Counted from the first letter of the stretch, positions 9,293 to 16,955 are shown. The stretch: DNA of 17,236 bases from Alphaproteobacteria bacterium (GCA_005882415.1 VBAE01000148.1:1-17236); one strand, 5' to 3'. Notes: a model not told the origin generated them from the letters alone. Made by a program: numbers and translations.

Positions 9293-10294
9293 ATGTTGAA
9301 GAGATTACCGATTTTGCTTGCGGCCGCGGCGCTGCTCTTGCCGGCGGCGTGGAGCGCTCCGGCGCAGGCCGGGAGGAAGGTCACGGTCGTTCTTCCCGCC
9401 AGCGACGCGGCCGAGGAGGCGTCGCCGTTCGACGATCTCCCGTACGATCGCGGGCGGAAGCGCGGGCCGAAGCTGCCGCATTACACGCCCAAGCCTGCCT
9501 TGTGGCTGCTCGCCGACGAGGACACCAAGATCTACCTGTTCGGGACGGTCCACAGCCTGCCGCCGGGCTTTCGCTGGCGCAGCCGGGCGATCGACAAAGC
9601 GGTGAAGGAGGCCGACGAGCTGGTCGTCGAGACCTATGTCGAGCCGGGCCATGAGATGCCGGTCTATCTCGGAGCGTTCGCAAGCGCCCTGCTGGTGGAG
9701 CCGAGGCCGATCCTCGCCCGGGTGCCGGAGGATCGGCGGGAGGCGCTGAAGGACGCGATCGCCAGGACGCCGCTGCCGATCGGCGCCTACGACCGGATGC
9801 AGAGCTGGCTGGCGGCGATGTCGCTCAATCCGGGCGGGATCGGCGGTTTTGGCGACGAAAAGCGCAGCGGCCCCGGCGCCGAGGACGCGCTGGAGGAGAT
9901 TTTCCGCGCGGCGAACAAGCCGATTTCCTCGGTCGAGGACGGCAAGGCGGTGCTGGCCAGCTTCAGCGCCGTCTCCGAACAAGGCCAGTCGGCGATGCTG
10001 GTCGATGCGATCGACGCAGTGGAGAAGGCGGGCGAAGAGGACGACTTCGGGGACGAGATGGCATGGGCGACCGGCCGGGTCGAGGCGATTCCGGACCTCG
10101 AAAAGGAGCTCCCGGCGGAGGTGTACCAGGCGATTCTGAGCGACCGGAACCGGGCGTGGACGGGCTGGCTTCAGGAGCGGCTGAAGAAGCCGGGTACGGT
10201 GTTCTTCGCGGTCGGCGCGGCGCACCTCAAGGGCCGGGACTCGGTACAGACATTGCTTGGGGCGAAGGGCCTCACGGTCACCAGAGTGAATTAG
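9293..10294 (+). CDS. Exported TraB/GumN (TIKI-like) family protein, first tandem copy
   Basis: A 333-residue exported protein. The start at 9293 is preferred because it gives a clean signal peptide (MLKRLPILLAAAALLLPAAWS, cleavage after APAQA) with a G-rich ribosome-binding site upstream; ATG 9272 is an alternative. Seen: ALWLLADEDTKIYLFGTVHSLPPG with the first GxxH motif (GTVH), ELVVE, then near the C-terminus NRAWTGWLQERL and FFAVGAAHLKG with the second GxxH motif (GAAH). The paired GxxH motifs plus a conserved Glu are the hallmark of the TraB/TIKI superfamily, whose animal members are metalloproteases; the bacterial GumN-like function is not established. Its stop overlaps the ribosome-binding site of the next gene, a paralogue, so the two are probably cotranslated. 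Confidence 0.85.
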   Translation: MLKRLPILLAAAALLLPAAWSAPAQAGRKVTVVLPASDAAEEASPFDDLPYDRGRKRGPKLPHYTPKPALWLLADEDTKIYLFGTVHSLPPGFRWRSRAIDKAVKEADELVVETYVEPGHEMPVYLGAFASALLVEPRPILARVPEDRREALKDAIARTPLPIGAYDRMQSWLAAMSLNPGGIGGFGDEKRSGPGAEDALEEIFRAANKPISSVEDGKAVLASFSAVSEQGQSAMLVDAIDAVEKAGEEDDFGDEMAWATGRVEAIPDLEKELPAEVYQAILSDRNRAWTGWLQERLKKPGTVFFAVGAAHLKGRDSVQTLLGAKGLTVTRVN

Positions 10295-10302
10295 GAGAGA
10301 CG

Positions 10303-11229
10303 ATGCGCAAGAAATTGACCAGGGCGCTGCTGGCGCTGAGTGCGGCAGGGTTCGCAGCGTCCGGCTGCGGCGCCGAGCCGCCCGTGCAGGCGAATGCGAG
10401 CGCGACCGCGATGGCGACGATCGACGCCAAGCCGGCGGTGTGGAAGCTGTCGGATGCGGACACCACCATCTACCTGTTCGGATCGATCCACCTGCTGCCC
10501 GAGGGCGTCGCCTGGCAGACCGCGCCGGTGAAGAAGGCGCTCGGAGCGTCGAAGGAGCTGGTTCTGGAGACGGTGCTGCCCGAGGACCAGATGGTCGCAG
10601 CGCAGGCGATGATGAAGCTCGGCATCTCGCCCAATTTGCCGCCGCTTTCGGAACGGGTGCCGCCGGAGAAGCGGGCCGTGCTCGCCTCGACGATCGCCGA
10701 GAGCGGGCTTCCGCCCGTCTTCCTCGACAAGCTCGAGACCTGGGCGGCGGCGCTTGCGCTTCTCCAGGTCAGCTTCAAGCGGCTTGGGCTCGACCCGGCG
10801 CGCGGGGTGGAGAGCCAGCTGACCGCGGACTTCAAGACGGCAGGGAAGCCGGTCTCCGGCCTCGAAGGGTTCGAGGAGCAATTGGGCTTCATCGACGGTC
10901 TGTCGGAGGAGGCGCAGCGCGTATTCCTCAACGCAGCGCTCGACGATCCGGCGCAGACCAAGCTCGAATTCGCCAAGATGCTCGATGCGTGGACGCGGGG
11001 CGACGTGGCGGGGATCGCGAAAAGCTTCGATTCGGAAACGATGCTGTCGGGCGAGCTTCGCACCGCTTTGATGGTGAAGCGCAACGCGAACTGGACCAAG
11101 TGGATCGAGGCGCGGATGGCGAAGCCCGGCGCGGTGTTCATCGCCGTCGGTGCCGGGCACCTCGCAGGTGCGGATTCGGTGATCGCGATGCTGGCCAAGG
11201 ACGGGGTGAAGGCGGAGCGGGTGGAATAG
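10303..11229 (+). CDS. Exported TraB/GumN (TIKI-like) family protein, second tandem copy, probable lipoprotein
   Basis: A 308-residue paralogue of the gene before it. ATG 10303 is set by AGGAGAG at 10293-10299, which overlaps the upstream TAG and implies translational coupling. The N-terminus MRKKLTRALLALSAAGFAAS followed by GC looks like a lipoprotein signal with Cys as the acylated residue, though the -3 residue is Ala rather than the usual Leu. Seen: AVWKLSDADTTIYLFGSIHLLPEG (first GxxH, GSIH), ELVLE, and near the end NANWTKWIEARM and FIAVGAGHLAG (second GxxH, GAGH). Both copies keep the putative metal-binding residues, so both may be active. The substrate is unknown. The two differ in cell location if the lipobox is real: soluble periplasmic versus membrane-anchored. 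Confidence 0.86.
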   Translation: MRKKLTRALLALSAAGFAASGCGAEPPVQANASATAMATIDAKPAVWKLSDADTTIYLFGSIHLLPEGVAWQTAPVKKALGASKELVLETVLPEDQMVAAQAMMKLGISPNLPPLSERVPPEKRAVLASTIAESGLPPVFLDKLETWAAALALLQVSFKRLGLDPARGVESQLTADFKTAGKPVSGLEGFEEQLGFIDGLSEEAQRVFLNAALDDPAQTKLEFAKMLDAWTRGDVAGIAKSFDSETMLSGELRTALMVKRNANWTKWIEARMAKPGAVFIAVGAGHLAGADSVIAMLAKDGVKAERVE

Positions 11230-11233
11230 GCTC

Positions 11234-11303
11234 GGGATTGGGGATTGGGGGTTCGGGATTGGGGTCAGCTTCCCCAACACCCAATCCCTAAACCCCAACC
11301 CCC
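11234..11303. repeat. G-run / C-run inverted repeat, possible terminator or paired G-quadruplex
   Basis: Plus strand 11234-11264 has five G-runs of 3-5 bases separated by 3-base ATT or TTC linkers. 11272-11303 has five C-runs of 3-5 bases separated by 2-4 bases. GGGATTGGG (11255-11263) pairs exactly with CCCAATCCC (11280-11288), and pairing extends outward with GGGGTT and AACCCC. It lies just after the second TraB/GumN gene and about 110 bases before rplY. It has no T-run. Confidence 0.6.
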
Positions 11304-11305
11304 AA

Positions 11306-11329
11306 CTTGCCTTCCTCCCCCCTCTCGGC
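11306..11329 (+). promoter_or_regulatory. Possible rplY promoter
   Basis: CTTGCC is followed after about 16-17 bases by GCTACA, resembling the alphaproteobacterial CTTGAC / CTATAT housekeeping pattern. It lies between the G/C-run inverted repeat and the rplY start, a sensible place for an independent promoter. The match is approximate. Confidence 0.25.
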
Positions 11330-11403
11330 TACAGGCGCCGCTCCCCCGTTCATGGTCATCCCTGGAGGCGTGAGCGCGGGCGTTTGACGTACACATTCCA
11401 TTT

Positions 11404-11408
11404 GGAGA
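11404..11408 (+). promoter_or_regulatory. rplY ribosome-binding site that decides the start
   Basis: GGAGA lies 1 base before ATG 11410 but 7 bases before ATG 11416, so the second ATG, giving MSEQLTLSAETRERAGKG, is the likely start. Confidence 0.7.
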
Positions 11409-11415
11409 CATGCAC

Positions 11416-12105
11416 ATGAGCGAACAGCTTACGCTGTCGGCCGAGACGCGCGAGCGGGCGGGCAAGGGAGCCTCCCGCGCAATGCGTCGCGAAGGCCGCG
11501 TCCCGGCCGTCATCTACGGCCAGAAGCAGGACCCCGTACAGATCCACGTCGAGGAGAAGGCGCTGGCGAAAATGCTTTCGACCGGCCACTTCATGAACTC
11601 GGTGGTGATGATCGACGTCGGCGGAAACGCCACCCGCACCCTGCCCAAGGACGTGCAATTCCACCCGGTCACCGACCGGCCGGTGCATGTCGATTTCTTC
11701 CGCATCTCCGAGCACAGCAAGGTCACCGTCGCGGTGCCGATCGTGTTCACCGGCGAGGAAAGCTCGCGCGGCCTGAAGCGCGGCGGCGTTCTCAACGCGG
11801 TCCGCCATGAGCTCGAACTGGTCTGCGACGCGGCCGAGATCCCCGACCATATCGACATCGACCTGTCGGGCATGAACATCGGCGACTCGCTGCACATCAG
11901 CGCGGTGACCCTGCCCAAGGGCGTGGAGAGCGCGATCACGGACCGCGACTTCACCATCGCGACCATCGTCCCCTCCTCCGGCATGACCGCCGAGGGCGCC
12001 GAGGATGCGGCGGCCGATGCGGCCATCGCGACCGAAGCCGCGAGCGAAGCCGCCGCCGAGTCCGAGGCCGAAGCGGCCGAGGGCGAAGCGGACCAGGCGA
12101 GCTAA
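11416..12105 (+). CDS. rplY: 50S ribosomal protein L25 / general stress protein Ctc
   Basis: Binds 5S rRNA in the large ribosomal subunit. 229 residues, the long (Ctc/TL5) form. Seen: N-terminal L25 domain with LSAETRERAGKGASRAMRRE and GRVPAVIYG (residues 6-35), FMNSVVMIDVGG, and LPKDVQFHPVTDRPVHVDFF around residues 77-96; then the C-terminal beta domain with LKRGGVLNAVRHELELVCDA and ALPKG-like TLPKGVESAITDRDFTIATI. The last 45 residues are a low-complexity acidic Ala/Glu tail, common in alphaproteobacterial L25. ATG 11416 is chosen over 11410 by the ribosome-binding site spacing. The gene is intact and followed by pth, the standard rplY-pth pairing. Confidence 0.95.
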   Translation: MSEQLTLSAETRERAGKGASRAMRREGRVPAVIYGQKQDPVQIHVEEKALAKMLSTGHFMNSVVMIDVGGNATRTLPKDVQFHPVTDRPVHVDFFRISEHSKVTVAVPIVFTGEESSRGLKRGGVLNAVRHELELVCDAAEIPDHIDIDLSGMNIGDSLHISAVTLPKGVESAITDRDFTIATIVPSSGMTAEGAEDAAADAAIATEAASEAAAESEAEAAEGEADQAS

Positions 12106-12217
12106 GGCAAAAGCTTTGCTGCTGAGCTGGCTCGGCTCCCTGTTCGGGGTCAAACCCGTCGGGGTGCCGGGCCAGCCTCAGGGCGGAGAAGAGGCGATAA
12201 GCTGGGAGTTCGAACCG

Positions 12218-12787
12218 GTGCAGATCTGGGTCGGCCTCGGCAATCCCGGCACGCGCTATGCGATGCACCGGCACAATGTCGGCTTCATGGCGGTCGACGC
12301 GATCGCCTCGGTTCACGATTTCGAGCCGCCGAAAAAGGCGTTCCAGGGCTGGGCCCAGCAGGGCCGGATCGGCTCGACCCGGATCCTGCTCCTCAAACCC
12401 GCCACTTACATGAACGACAGCGGCCGCTCGGTGCGGGCCGCGGCGGATTTCTTCAAATTGGACGAGAGCGCCGTCACCGTCTTCCACGACGAGCTCGACC
12501 TCGCCCCGTTCAAGGTCAAGGTGAAGACGGGGGGCGGCACAGCGGGGCATAACGGCCTGCGCTCCACCGAAGCCCATATCGGCAATGCCTTCCGCCGGGT
12601 GCGGCTGGGCATCGGCCATCCGGGGCATAAGGACCGGGTCACCGGCCATGTGCTGGGCAATTACGCCAAGGCCGAGCAGGACGCGCTTGCGGACATGCTC
12701 GGCGCGGTGGCTGCGGAGGCGGAGTGGCTGGCGAAGGGCGACGACGCGCGGTTCATGAACGAAGTGGCGCTGAGGCTGCAGGACTAA
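12218..12787 (+). CDS. pth: Peptidyl-tRNA hydrolase
   Basis: Releases tRNA from peptidyl-tRNAs that drop off the ribosome. GTG 12218 gives a normal 189-residue protein opening (V/M)QIWVGLGNPG, with GGGAG at 12204-12208 as ribosome-binding site. The frame is open further upstream (to TTG 12116 and beyond, into rplY), so a longer N-terminus cannot be excluded, but that stretch does not look like Pth. Catalytic and substrate residues are all present: Asn9 (GLGNPG), the base His19 (MHRHNVGFM), Asn66 (ATYMNDSG), Asp91 (FHDELDL) and Asn112 (GGGTAGHNGLRS). It follows rplY by 112 bases and is probably cotranscribed. Confidence 0.95.
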   Translation: MQIWVGLGNPGTRYAMHRHNVGFMAVDAIASVHDFEPPKKAFQGWAQQGRIGSTRILLLKPATYMNDSGRSVRAAADFFKLDESAVTVFHDELDLAPFKVKVKTGGGTAGHNGLRSTEAHIGNAFRRVRLGIGHPGHKDRVTGHVLGNYAKAEQDALADMLGAVAAEAEWLAKGDDARFMNEVALRLQD

Positions 12788-12794
12788 CCCCTGC

Positions 12795-12925
12795 CTCCCC
12801 AACGCCAGTTGGGGAGGGGGACCAGCGTAGCTGGTGGAGGGGTGACATGGCTCGGAGTCTGAGTTCGGTCACCCCTCCACCACCTTCGGTGGTCCCCCTC
12901 CCCCCGAGCTGCGCTCGCGGGGAGG
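12795..12925. repeat. Composite palindromic element after pth
   Basis: Hairpin CTCCCCAACGCCAGTTGGGG (12795-12814, extending to 12816), hairpin ACCAGCGTAGCTGGT (12821-12835), GGAGGGGTGAC, a 21-base spacer, GTCACCCCTCC, hairpin ACCACCTTCGGTGGT (12879-12893), and a closing CCTCCCC...GGGGAGG hairpin to 12925. It has the same A-B-C...C'-B'-A' layout as the elements at 6944 and 8135 but a different sequence. It could terminate pth transcripts. Confidence 0.83.
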
Positions 12926-13013
12926 CAGAGTAGAGCCCCCCTAGCCGTCCTCGCCGTCTGACGCTAAGCTGCTGGCCGAGGGACGCTTTTACGCACTGGG
13001 GGAGGTGCGACTC

Positions 13014-13433
13014 ATGCGACATTTGATTCTGTTCGCGGCGGCGGTTGCGCTGCCGGTTTCGGCAGCTGCGGCGGGGGAGCCGGTCTATTTCTACAAGGCG
13101 GCTGTCGAGCGCGAGGCGTTCGCAGGGGATCTGGCGCAGTGCCTCGACCTCGCCAAGGGCGTGCAGGCGCCGCGGATGGACGTGCCTTACTCGCCGAACC
13201 TTTACGCGGTGGCGGTCGGGGCCTTCCTCGCCGGGCTTACCCGCTCGCGCGAGCGGCGGCACATGATCGACAACGTTTTGCGCACATGCATGTCGGACAA
13301 GGGGTACAGGCGGGTGGAAGCGACCAAAGCATTGGGCAAGGAGCTGGACGGGCTCGCCGAGAAGGAGCGGGTCGAGCGCTTCTACACGCTCGCCTCCGCG
13401 GCGGAGCCGGTCGGCGAGGTGTTGCCGCAATGA
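13014..13433 (+). CDS. Small exported protein with two cysteines, function unknown
   Basis: 139 residues. ATG 13014 is preferred because GGGGAGG (about 12999-13005) lies 8 bases upstream; the alternative GTG 13005 overlaps that site. The N-terminus MRHLILFAAAVALPVSAAAA is a signal peptide, predicting export to the periplasm. The mature part contains Cys in AQCLDLAKG and in LRTCMSDKGYRRVE, which could form a disulfide; the CMxxKGYR motif occurs in various small envelope proteins of this group. A Gly/Ala-rich hydrophobic stretch (YAVAVGAFLAGL) lies between them. The last four bases overlap the next gene (ATGA), indicating coupled translation and joint function. I do not recognise a named family. 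Confidence 0.72.
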   Translation: MRHLILFAAAVALPVSAAAAGEPVYFYKAAVEREAFAGDLAQCLDLAKGVQAPRMDVPYSPNLYAVAVGAFLAGLTRSRERRHMIDNVLRTCMSDKGYRRVEATKALGKELDGLAEKERVERFYTLASAAEPVGEVLPQ

Positions 13434-14155
13434 GATGCGCGATCCTCGTCGCGGCGGCGCTCGCCTTCGCCGCTCCGGCCGCGGCCGAGACCCTGAAGAA
13501 GGTGCCGGCGGCGCTCAACCCGGCCAAGGCCTATATCCTCGTCGAATATAAGCTTCAGAGGAACCCGTTCGCCAACTTTCCGGGATCGCGCAAGACGATG
13601 CCGCTCCAGGCCGGCCTCGCCTTCGCGCGTTGGGACAGTGCGGCGGGCGACATTCGCGGCATGGGCAAGGCCAAGCCGCTCCCGGCCGGGGAGCAGGCGA
13701 TGGAGGGCTTCCGCAACAAGCCGCTCGCCAAAGGCGAAGGCACCCGGCTGTTCCTGATCGAGGTCGAGCCGGACACCTGGGTGGTGGAAGCGTTCGGAGG
13801 CACCTCCTTCTCGCTCGGCTCCTACATTTTCGAGCTCGCCCCCGGCACCGTGACCGACCTCGGCGTCGTTACCGCCGAGAACGACTGGGCGGAGGACCAG
13901 GAGGCGCCGGACGGGGCGGAGATCCTCGCCGCGGCGATGGCGGGCCCGTTCGGTAAGAAGCCCGACATGGCCCCGTTCCGCCTCACCTTCCGCCCCCGAG
14001 CCGCGGACGACCTGCCGGTGCCGGCGGGGATCGACCCGGCGACGGTCCGCCCGGTGGCGTTCACCCCCGGCGCGAAGTTCGGCAATTATACGGGCGGGCT
14101 CGTCAACCGGATCGAGGGGGTGAATGCGCGGCTGAAAGCGGCGAAGGCGGAGTAG
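13430..14155 (+). CDS. Exported protein, function unknown
   Basis: 241 residues. It starts at ATG 13430, whose ATGA overlaps the stop of the preceding gene; the frame is open further upstream, but only this start gives a signal peptide (MRCAILVAAALAFAAPAAA, cleavage before ETLKK). The mature protein is rich in beta-type sequence: AKAYILVEYKLQRN, TRLFLIEVEPDTWVVEAFGG and TSFSLGSYIFELAPGTVTDLGVV. The last resembles the 'Y-F-ELxPG' strand pattern of DUF2846-like envelope proteins, but the match is weak. No catalytic motif is visible. It is translationally coupled to the small two-cysteine protein and followed by a repeat element and the amidohydrolase gene. Confidence 0.75.
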   Translation: MRCAILVAAALAFAAPAAAETLKKVPAALNPAKAYILVEYKLQRNPFANFPGSRKTMPLQAGLAFARWDSAAGDIRGMGKAKPLPAGEQAMEGFRNKPLAKGEGTRLFLIEVEPDTWVVEAFGGTSFSLGSYIFELAPGTVTDLGVVTAENDWAEDQEAPDGAEILAAAMAGPFGKKPDMAPFRLTFRPRAADDLPVPAGIDPATVRPVAFTPGAKFGNYTGGLVNRIEGVNARLKAAKAE

Positions 14156-14160
14156 AAAGT

Positions 14161-14316
14161 CCTCCCCATTGGAGATGGGGAGGGGGACCGGACGTAGTCC
14201 GGTGGAGGGGTAGAAGGCTGTGAGGTGGGAGGTTCCCGCGGGAACCTCCTAAACCGAGCCACTTACCCCTCCGCCACACTTCGTGTGGTCCCCCTCCCCC
14301 GCTTCGCGCGGGGAGG
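14161..14316. repeat. Composite palindromic element before the amidohydrolase gene
   Basis: Hairpin CCTCCCCAT...ATGGGGAGG (14161-14183), hairpin ACCGGACGTAGTCCGGT (14187-14203), GGAGGGGT, a longer middle, ACCCCTCC, hairpin CCACACTTCGTGTGG (14274-14288) and a closing CCCCGCTTCGCGCGGGGAGG. Same family as 12795-12925. The middle holds a separate perfect 22-base palindrome at 14228-14249. Confidence 0.83.
14228..14249. repeat. Perfect 22-base palindrome inside the element
   Basis: GGAGGTTCCCG is directly followed by its exact reverse complement CGGGAACCTCC, with no loop. It occupies the spacer of the composite element at 14161-14316, which is longer than in the other copies. It could be an operator-like site or a nested insertion. 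Confidence 0.6.
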
Positions 14317-14375
14317 ACTGGTGGGTCCCCTCCACTTGGGCTTATGCTGGCTGCTCGTCTTTGGGGGGCACGGAC

Positions 14376-16284
14376 ATGCGGATCATTGGATGGTCGATCG
14401 CTCTGGGGCTGGCTTTGCTTGCGGCGGGGAGTGCGGAGGCGGGGGATTATACGGTTTTGACGACCGGACGGCCTTCGGGGGCTATGACGGTGACGGGGGA
14501 CGGGGCGGAGCGGAGCGTCGTCTACAGCTTCAACGACCGGGGGCGCGGCCCCGAGCTGAAGGAGAGCTATCGGACCGACGCTCGCGGGATGGTCGAGGCG
14601 GCGACCGTCAAAGGCGTGGATTACCTCAAGGCGCCGGTCGACGAGAGCTTTGCCATCGAGAGCGGCCAGGCGCGCTGGTCCAGCCAGGCGGACCAGGGTT
14701 CGGCCGCGGCGGGGGGCTTCTACCTTACCTATCAGAGCACGCCGGAGGACAGCGCGGCGCTCGTGCGGGCGCTGATCAAGGCGAACGGGCCGATGCCGCT
14801 GCTGCCGGGCGGATCGGCGAAGCTGCGCAAGCTGCTCGACCGGGAGGTGAGCGGGCCGGACGGGGCGAAGGAGATTGTCAGTCTCTACGCGGTGGACGGG
14901 GTGGGGATGACCCCCTTCCCTGTCTGGCTCGATGATCGACAAGAGCTCTTCTTCGGCGGCTCGACCTGGTCGGGGACCGTGCGCAAGGGCTGGGAGGAAG
15001 CCGCGGCCGGGCTGGTGACCGCACAGGACGAGGCGTTCAAGGCCGACGAGATCGCGGCGGCTCGGCGGCTGACCCGGCGGCCGGCGGGCGCGGTCGTGAT
15101 CCGCAACGCCAATCTGTTCGACCCCAAGGCGAAGGCGATGCGGCCGGGGATGAGCGTCGTCGTGCGCGGCAACAGGATCGAGGCGGTGGGACCGGACCGG
15201 CTGATCGGCATTCCGCAGGGCGCGGAGACGGTCGACGCCAAGGGACGGGCGCTGCTCCCGGGCCTGTGGGACATGCACGTCCACATCGCCGACAATAATG
15301 AAGGGCTGCTGCAGCTCGCGGCGGGGGTGACCAGCGTCCGCGACATGGGCAACGACATGGACGAGCTGATGAACCGGCGGAAACGGTTCGCCAGCGGCGA
15401 GCTGGTCGGGCCGCGCATCTTCATGGCCGGCTTCGTCGACGGGCCGGGGCCGCTCGCCGCCCCGACCAAGGTACTGGTCTCGACGCCCGAAGAGATGATC
15501 GCGGCGGTCAACAAATATGCCGACAACGGCTATGAGCAGATCAAGCTGTACAGCTCGCTGAAGCCGGAGCTGGTGCCGGTGGCGGTCAAGGCGGCGCACG
15601 CGCGGGGGCTGAGGGTGTCGGGGCATATTCCGGCGGGGCTGACGGCGGGGAAGGCCGTGGATCTGGGGTTCGACGAGATCCAGCACGTCAACTTCCTGCT
15701 CTTGAACTTCTACCCCGATGTCGCGGGGGAGACGGCGAGCATGAAGCGCTTCACCACCATCGGCGAACGGGCGTCTTCGCTCGATCTCGGATCGGCGGAG
15801 GTGAAGGCGTTCATCGCCAAATTGAAGGCGAAGGACATCGTCATCGACCCGACGGTGGCGACCTTCGAAGGCATGTTCACCGCCGAGCCGCGGGTCGAAG
15901 GGGGCGGAGCAGCTCGCCCAATACCGGCTGTCTTACAAGAAGATGGTCGAGATGGTGGGACTGCTCCACCGGGCCGGGGTGCGGATGGTGCCGGGGACGG
16001 ACGGGTTCGACGGCTTTCTGCTCGACCGGGAGTTCGAGCTCTGGCGGGATGCGGGGGTGCCGAACCTGGACATTCTCTACGCGGCCACATTGGGCGCGGC
16101 TTCGGTCAACCATCACGACAAGGAGCTTGGCTCGATCGAGCCGGGGAAGCTCGCGGATCTGGCCTTGTTCGAGGGGGATCCTTCGAAGGACATTTCGGCG
16201 CTCCGGCGGGCGGCCTGGGTGATGAAGGACGGGGCCGTGTTCGATCCCGCAGCGCTCTACGGGCAGGTGAATATTCGGCCCTAG
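14376..16284 (+). pseudogene. Exported metal-dependent amidohydrolase, frameshifted near base 15900
   Basis: Starts at ATG 14376 with signal peptide MRIIGWSIALGLALLAAGSAEA. Residues about 23-230 form an N-terminal domain of unknown type. The amidohydrolase part then begins (AVVIRNANLFDPKAKAMRPG, RALLPGLWDMHVHIA). Metal-site residues are visible: His301 and His303 (HVH), Lys390 (YEQIKLYSS), His417 (VSGHIPAG), His437 (IQHVNFL) and, after the frame change, the Asp of PGTDGFDGF, fitting a binuclear periplasmic imidazolonepropionase- or prolidase-like hydrolase. At about 15900 the coding frame changes: upstream ends FTAEPRVEG, downstream resumes GAEQLAQYRLSYKKM and runs to the TAG at 16284. About 30 residues typical of the family seem absent at the joint. 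As written, the upstream frame stays open into the next gene, predicting a false fusion. Substrate unknown. Confidence 0.85.
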
Positions 16285-16325
16285 CAGCCTCGCCTCTCTT
16301 CCGCACTTGCGCTAGCTGGACAGGC

Positions 16326-16931
16326 ATGGCTGTCCGATCGCTCTTCGCAACGCGCCTTTATGAGGGGGAGCTTGGCGACCCGGGGCTCGTCGAGGAACTC
16401 GAGGAGTCCTGCCTCGCGCTGGCCGAGGAGGACGAGGCTGGGCGGCGCTGGTCGAAGGCGCATGGCTATCGGGGCTATACGTCCTACGCTTCGCTGAACG
16501 ACCTGCCGGTTCGGGACCCGTCTGTCGGGGCGCTGGTTCGGCTGCTCAATCGCCATGTCGCGGCGTTCGCGGCCGACGCCGCGATGGAGCTCGGCGGGCG
16601 GCGGCTGAAGCTCGACAGTTTGTGGGTCAATGTGCTGAAGCCGGGCGGGAGCCATAGCGGGCACATCCATCCGCACAGCGTCGTCTCAGGCACCGTCTAT
16701 GTCGCGGTTCCGCCCGGATCGGGGGCGCTGAAGCTCGAGGACCCGCGGCTGCCGATGCTGATGGCCGCCCCGCCGCGCCGCGAGGACGCGCCGGAGGAGC
16801 TGCGCACCTTCGTCTATGCCGAGCCGAAGCCGGGGAGCGTGTTCCTGTGGGAGAGCTGGCTCCGCCACGAGGTGGTGCCCGGGACGGGGCGGGGCGACAG
16901 GATCAGCATCAGCTTCAACTATCGGTTGTGA
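16326..16931 (+). CDS. 2OG-Fe(II) oxygenase-like protein (TIGR02466 / PF13759 type)
   Basis: 201 residues from ATG 16326, 41 bases after the amidohydrolase stop. The core matches the small putative 2-oxoglutarate/iron dioxygenase family: DSLWVNVLKPGGSHSGHIHP then HSVVSGTVYVAVPPGSGALK, and C-terminal GSVFLWESWLRHEVVP followed by RISISFNYRL. Likely iron ligands are His113 (possibly with His115) and His181, with the Arg of DRISISFN binding the 2-oxoglutarate carboxylate. No signal peptide, so it is cytoplasmic, unlike the exported enzyme before it. Substrate not predictable; relatives occur in phages and in alphaproteobacteria. The frame upstream is open into the amidohydrolase gene only because of that gene's frameshift, so the independent start is preferred. 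Confidence 0.8.
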   Translation: MAVRSLFATRLYEGELGDPGLVEELEESCLALAEEDEAGRRWSKAHGYRGYTSYASLNDLPVRDPSVGALVRLLNRHVAAFAADAAMELGGRRLKLDSLWVNVLKPGGSHSGHIHPHSVVSGTVYVAVPPGSGALKLEDPRLPMLMAAPPRREDAPEELRTFVYAEPKPGSVFLWESWLRHEVVPGTGRGDRISISFNYRL

Positions 16932-16955
16932 GGCCAGCGGACGGCGCCTCTCCCT

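Noticed and set aside
11384..11412. TTGACG at 11384 as an rplY -35 box
   Set aside because: The matching -10 position would fall on the ribosome-binding site and start codon, leaving no leader.
12005..12217. Upstream extension of the pth frame into rplY
   Set aside because: Normal Pth begins at QIWVGLGNPG; the extension reads through rplY out of frame and lacks family similarity.
12788..13013. Direct-repeat/hairpin array resembling a CRISPR at first glance
   Set aside because: Only inverted, not regularly spaced direct repeats; it is one composite palindromic element.
14103..15686. 527-codon minus-strand open frame
   Set aside because: Antisense to the amidohydrolase gene and running into a repeat element; Arg/Pro/His-rich with no domain.
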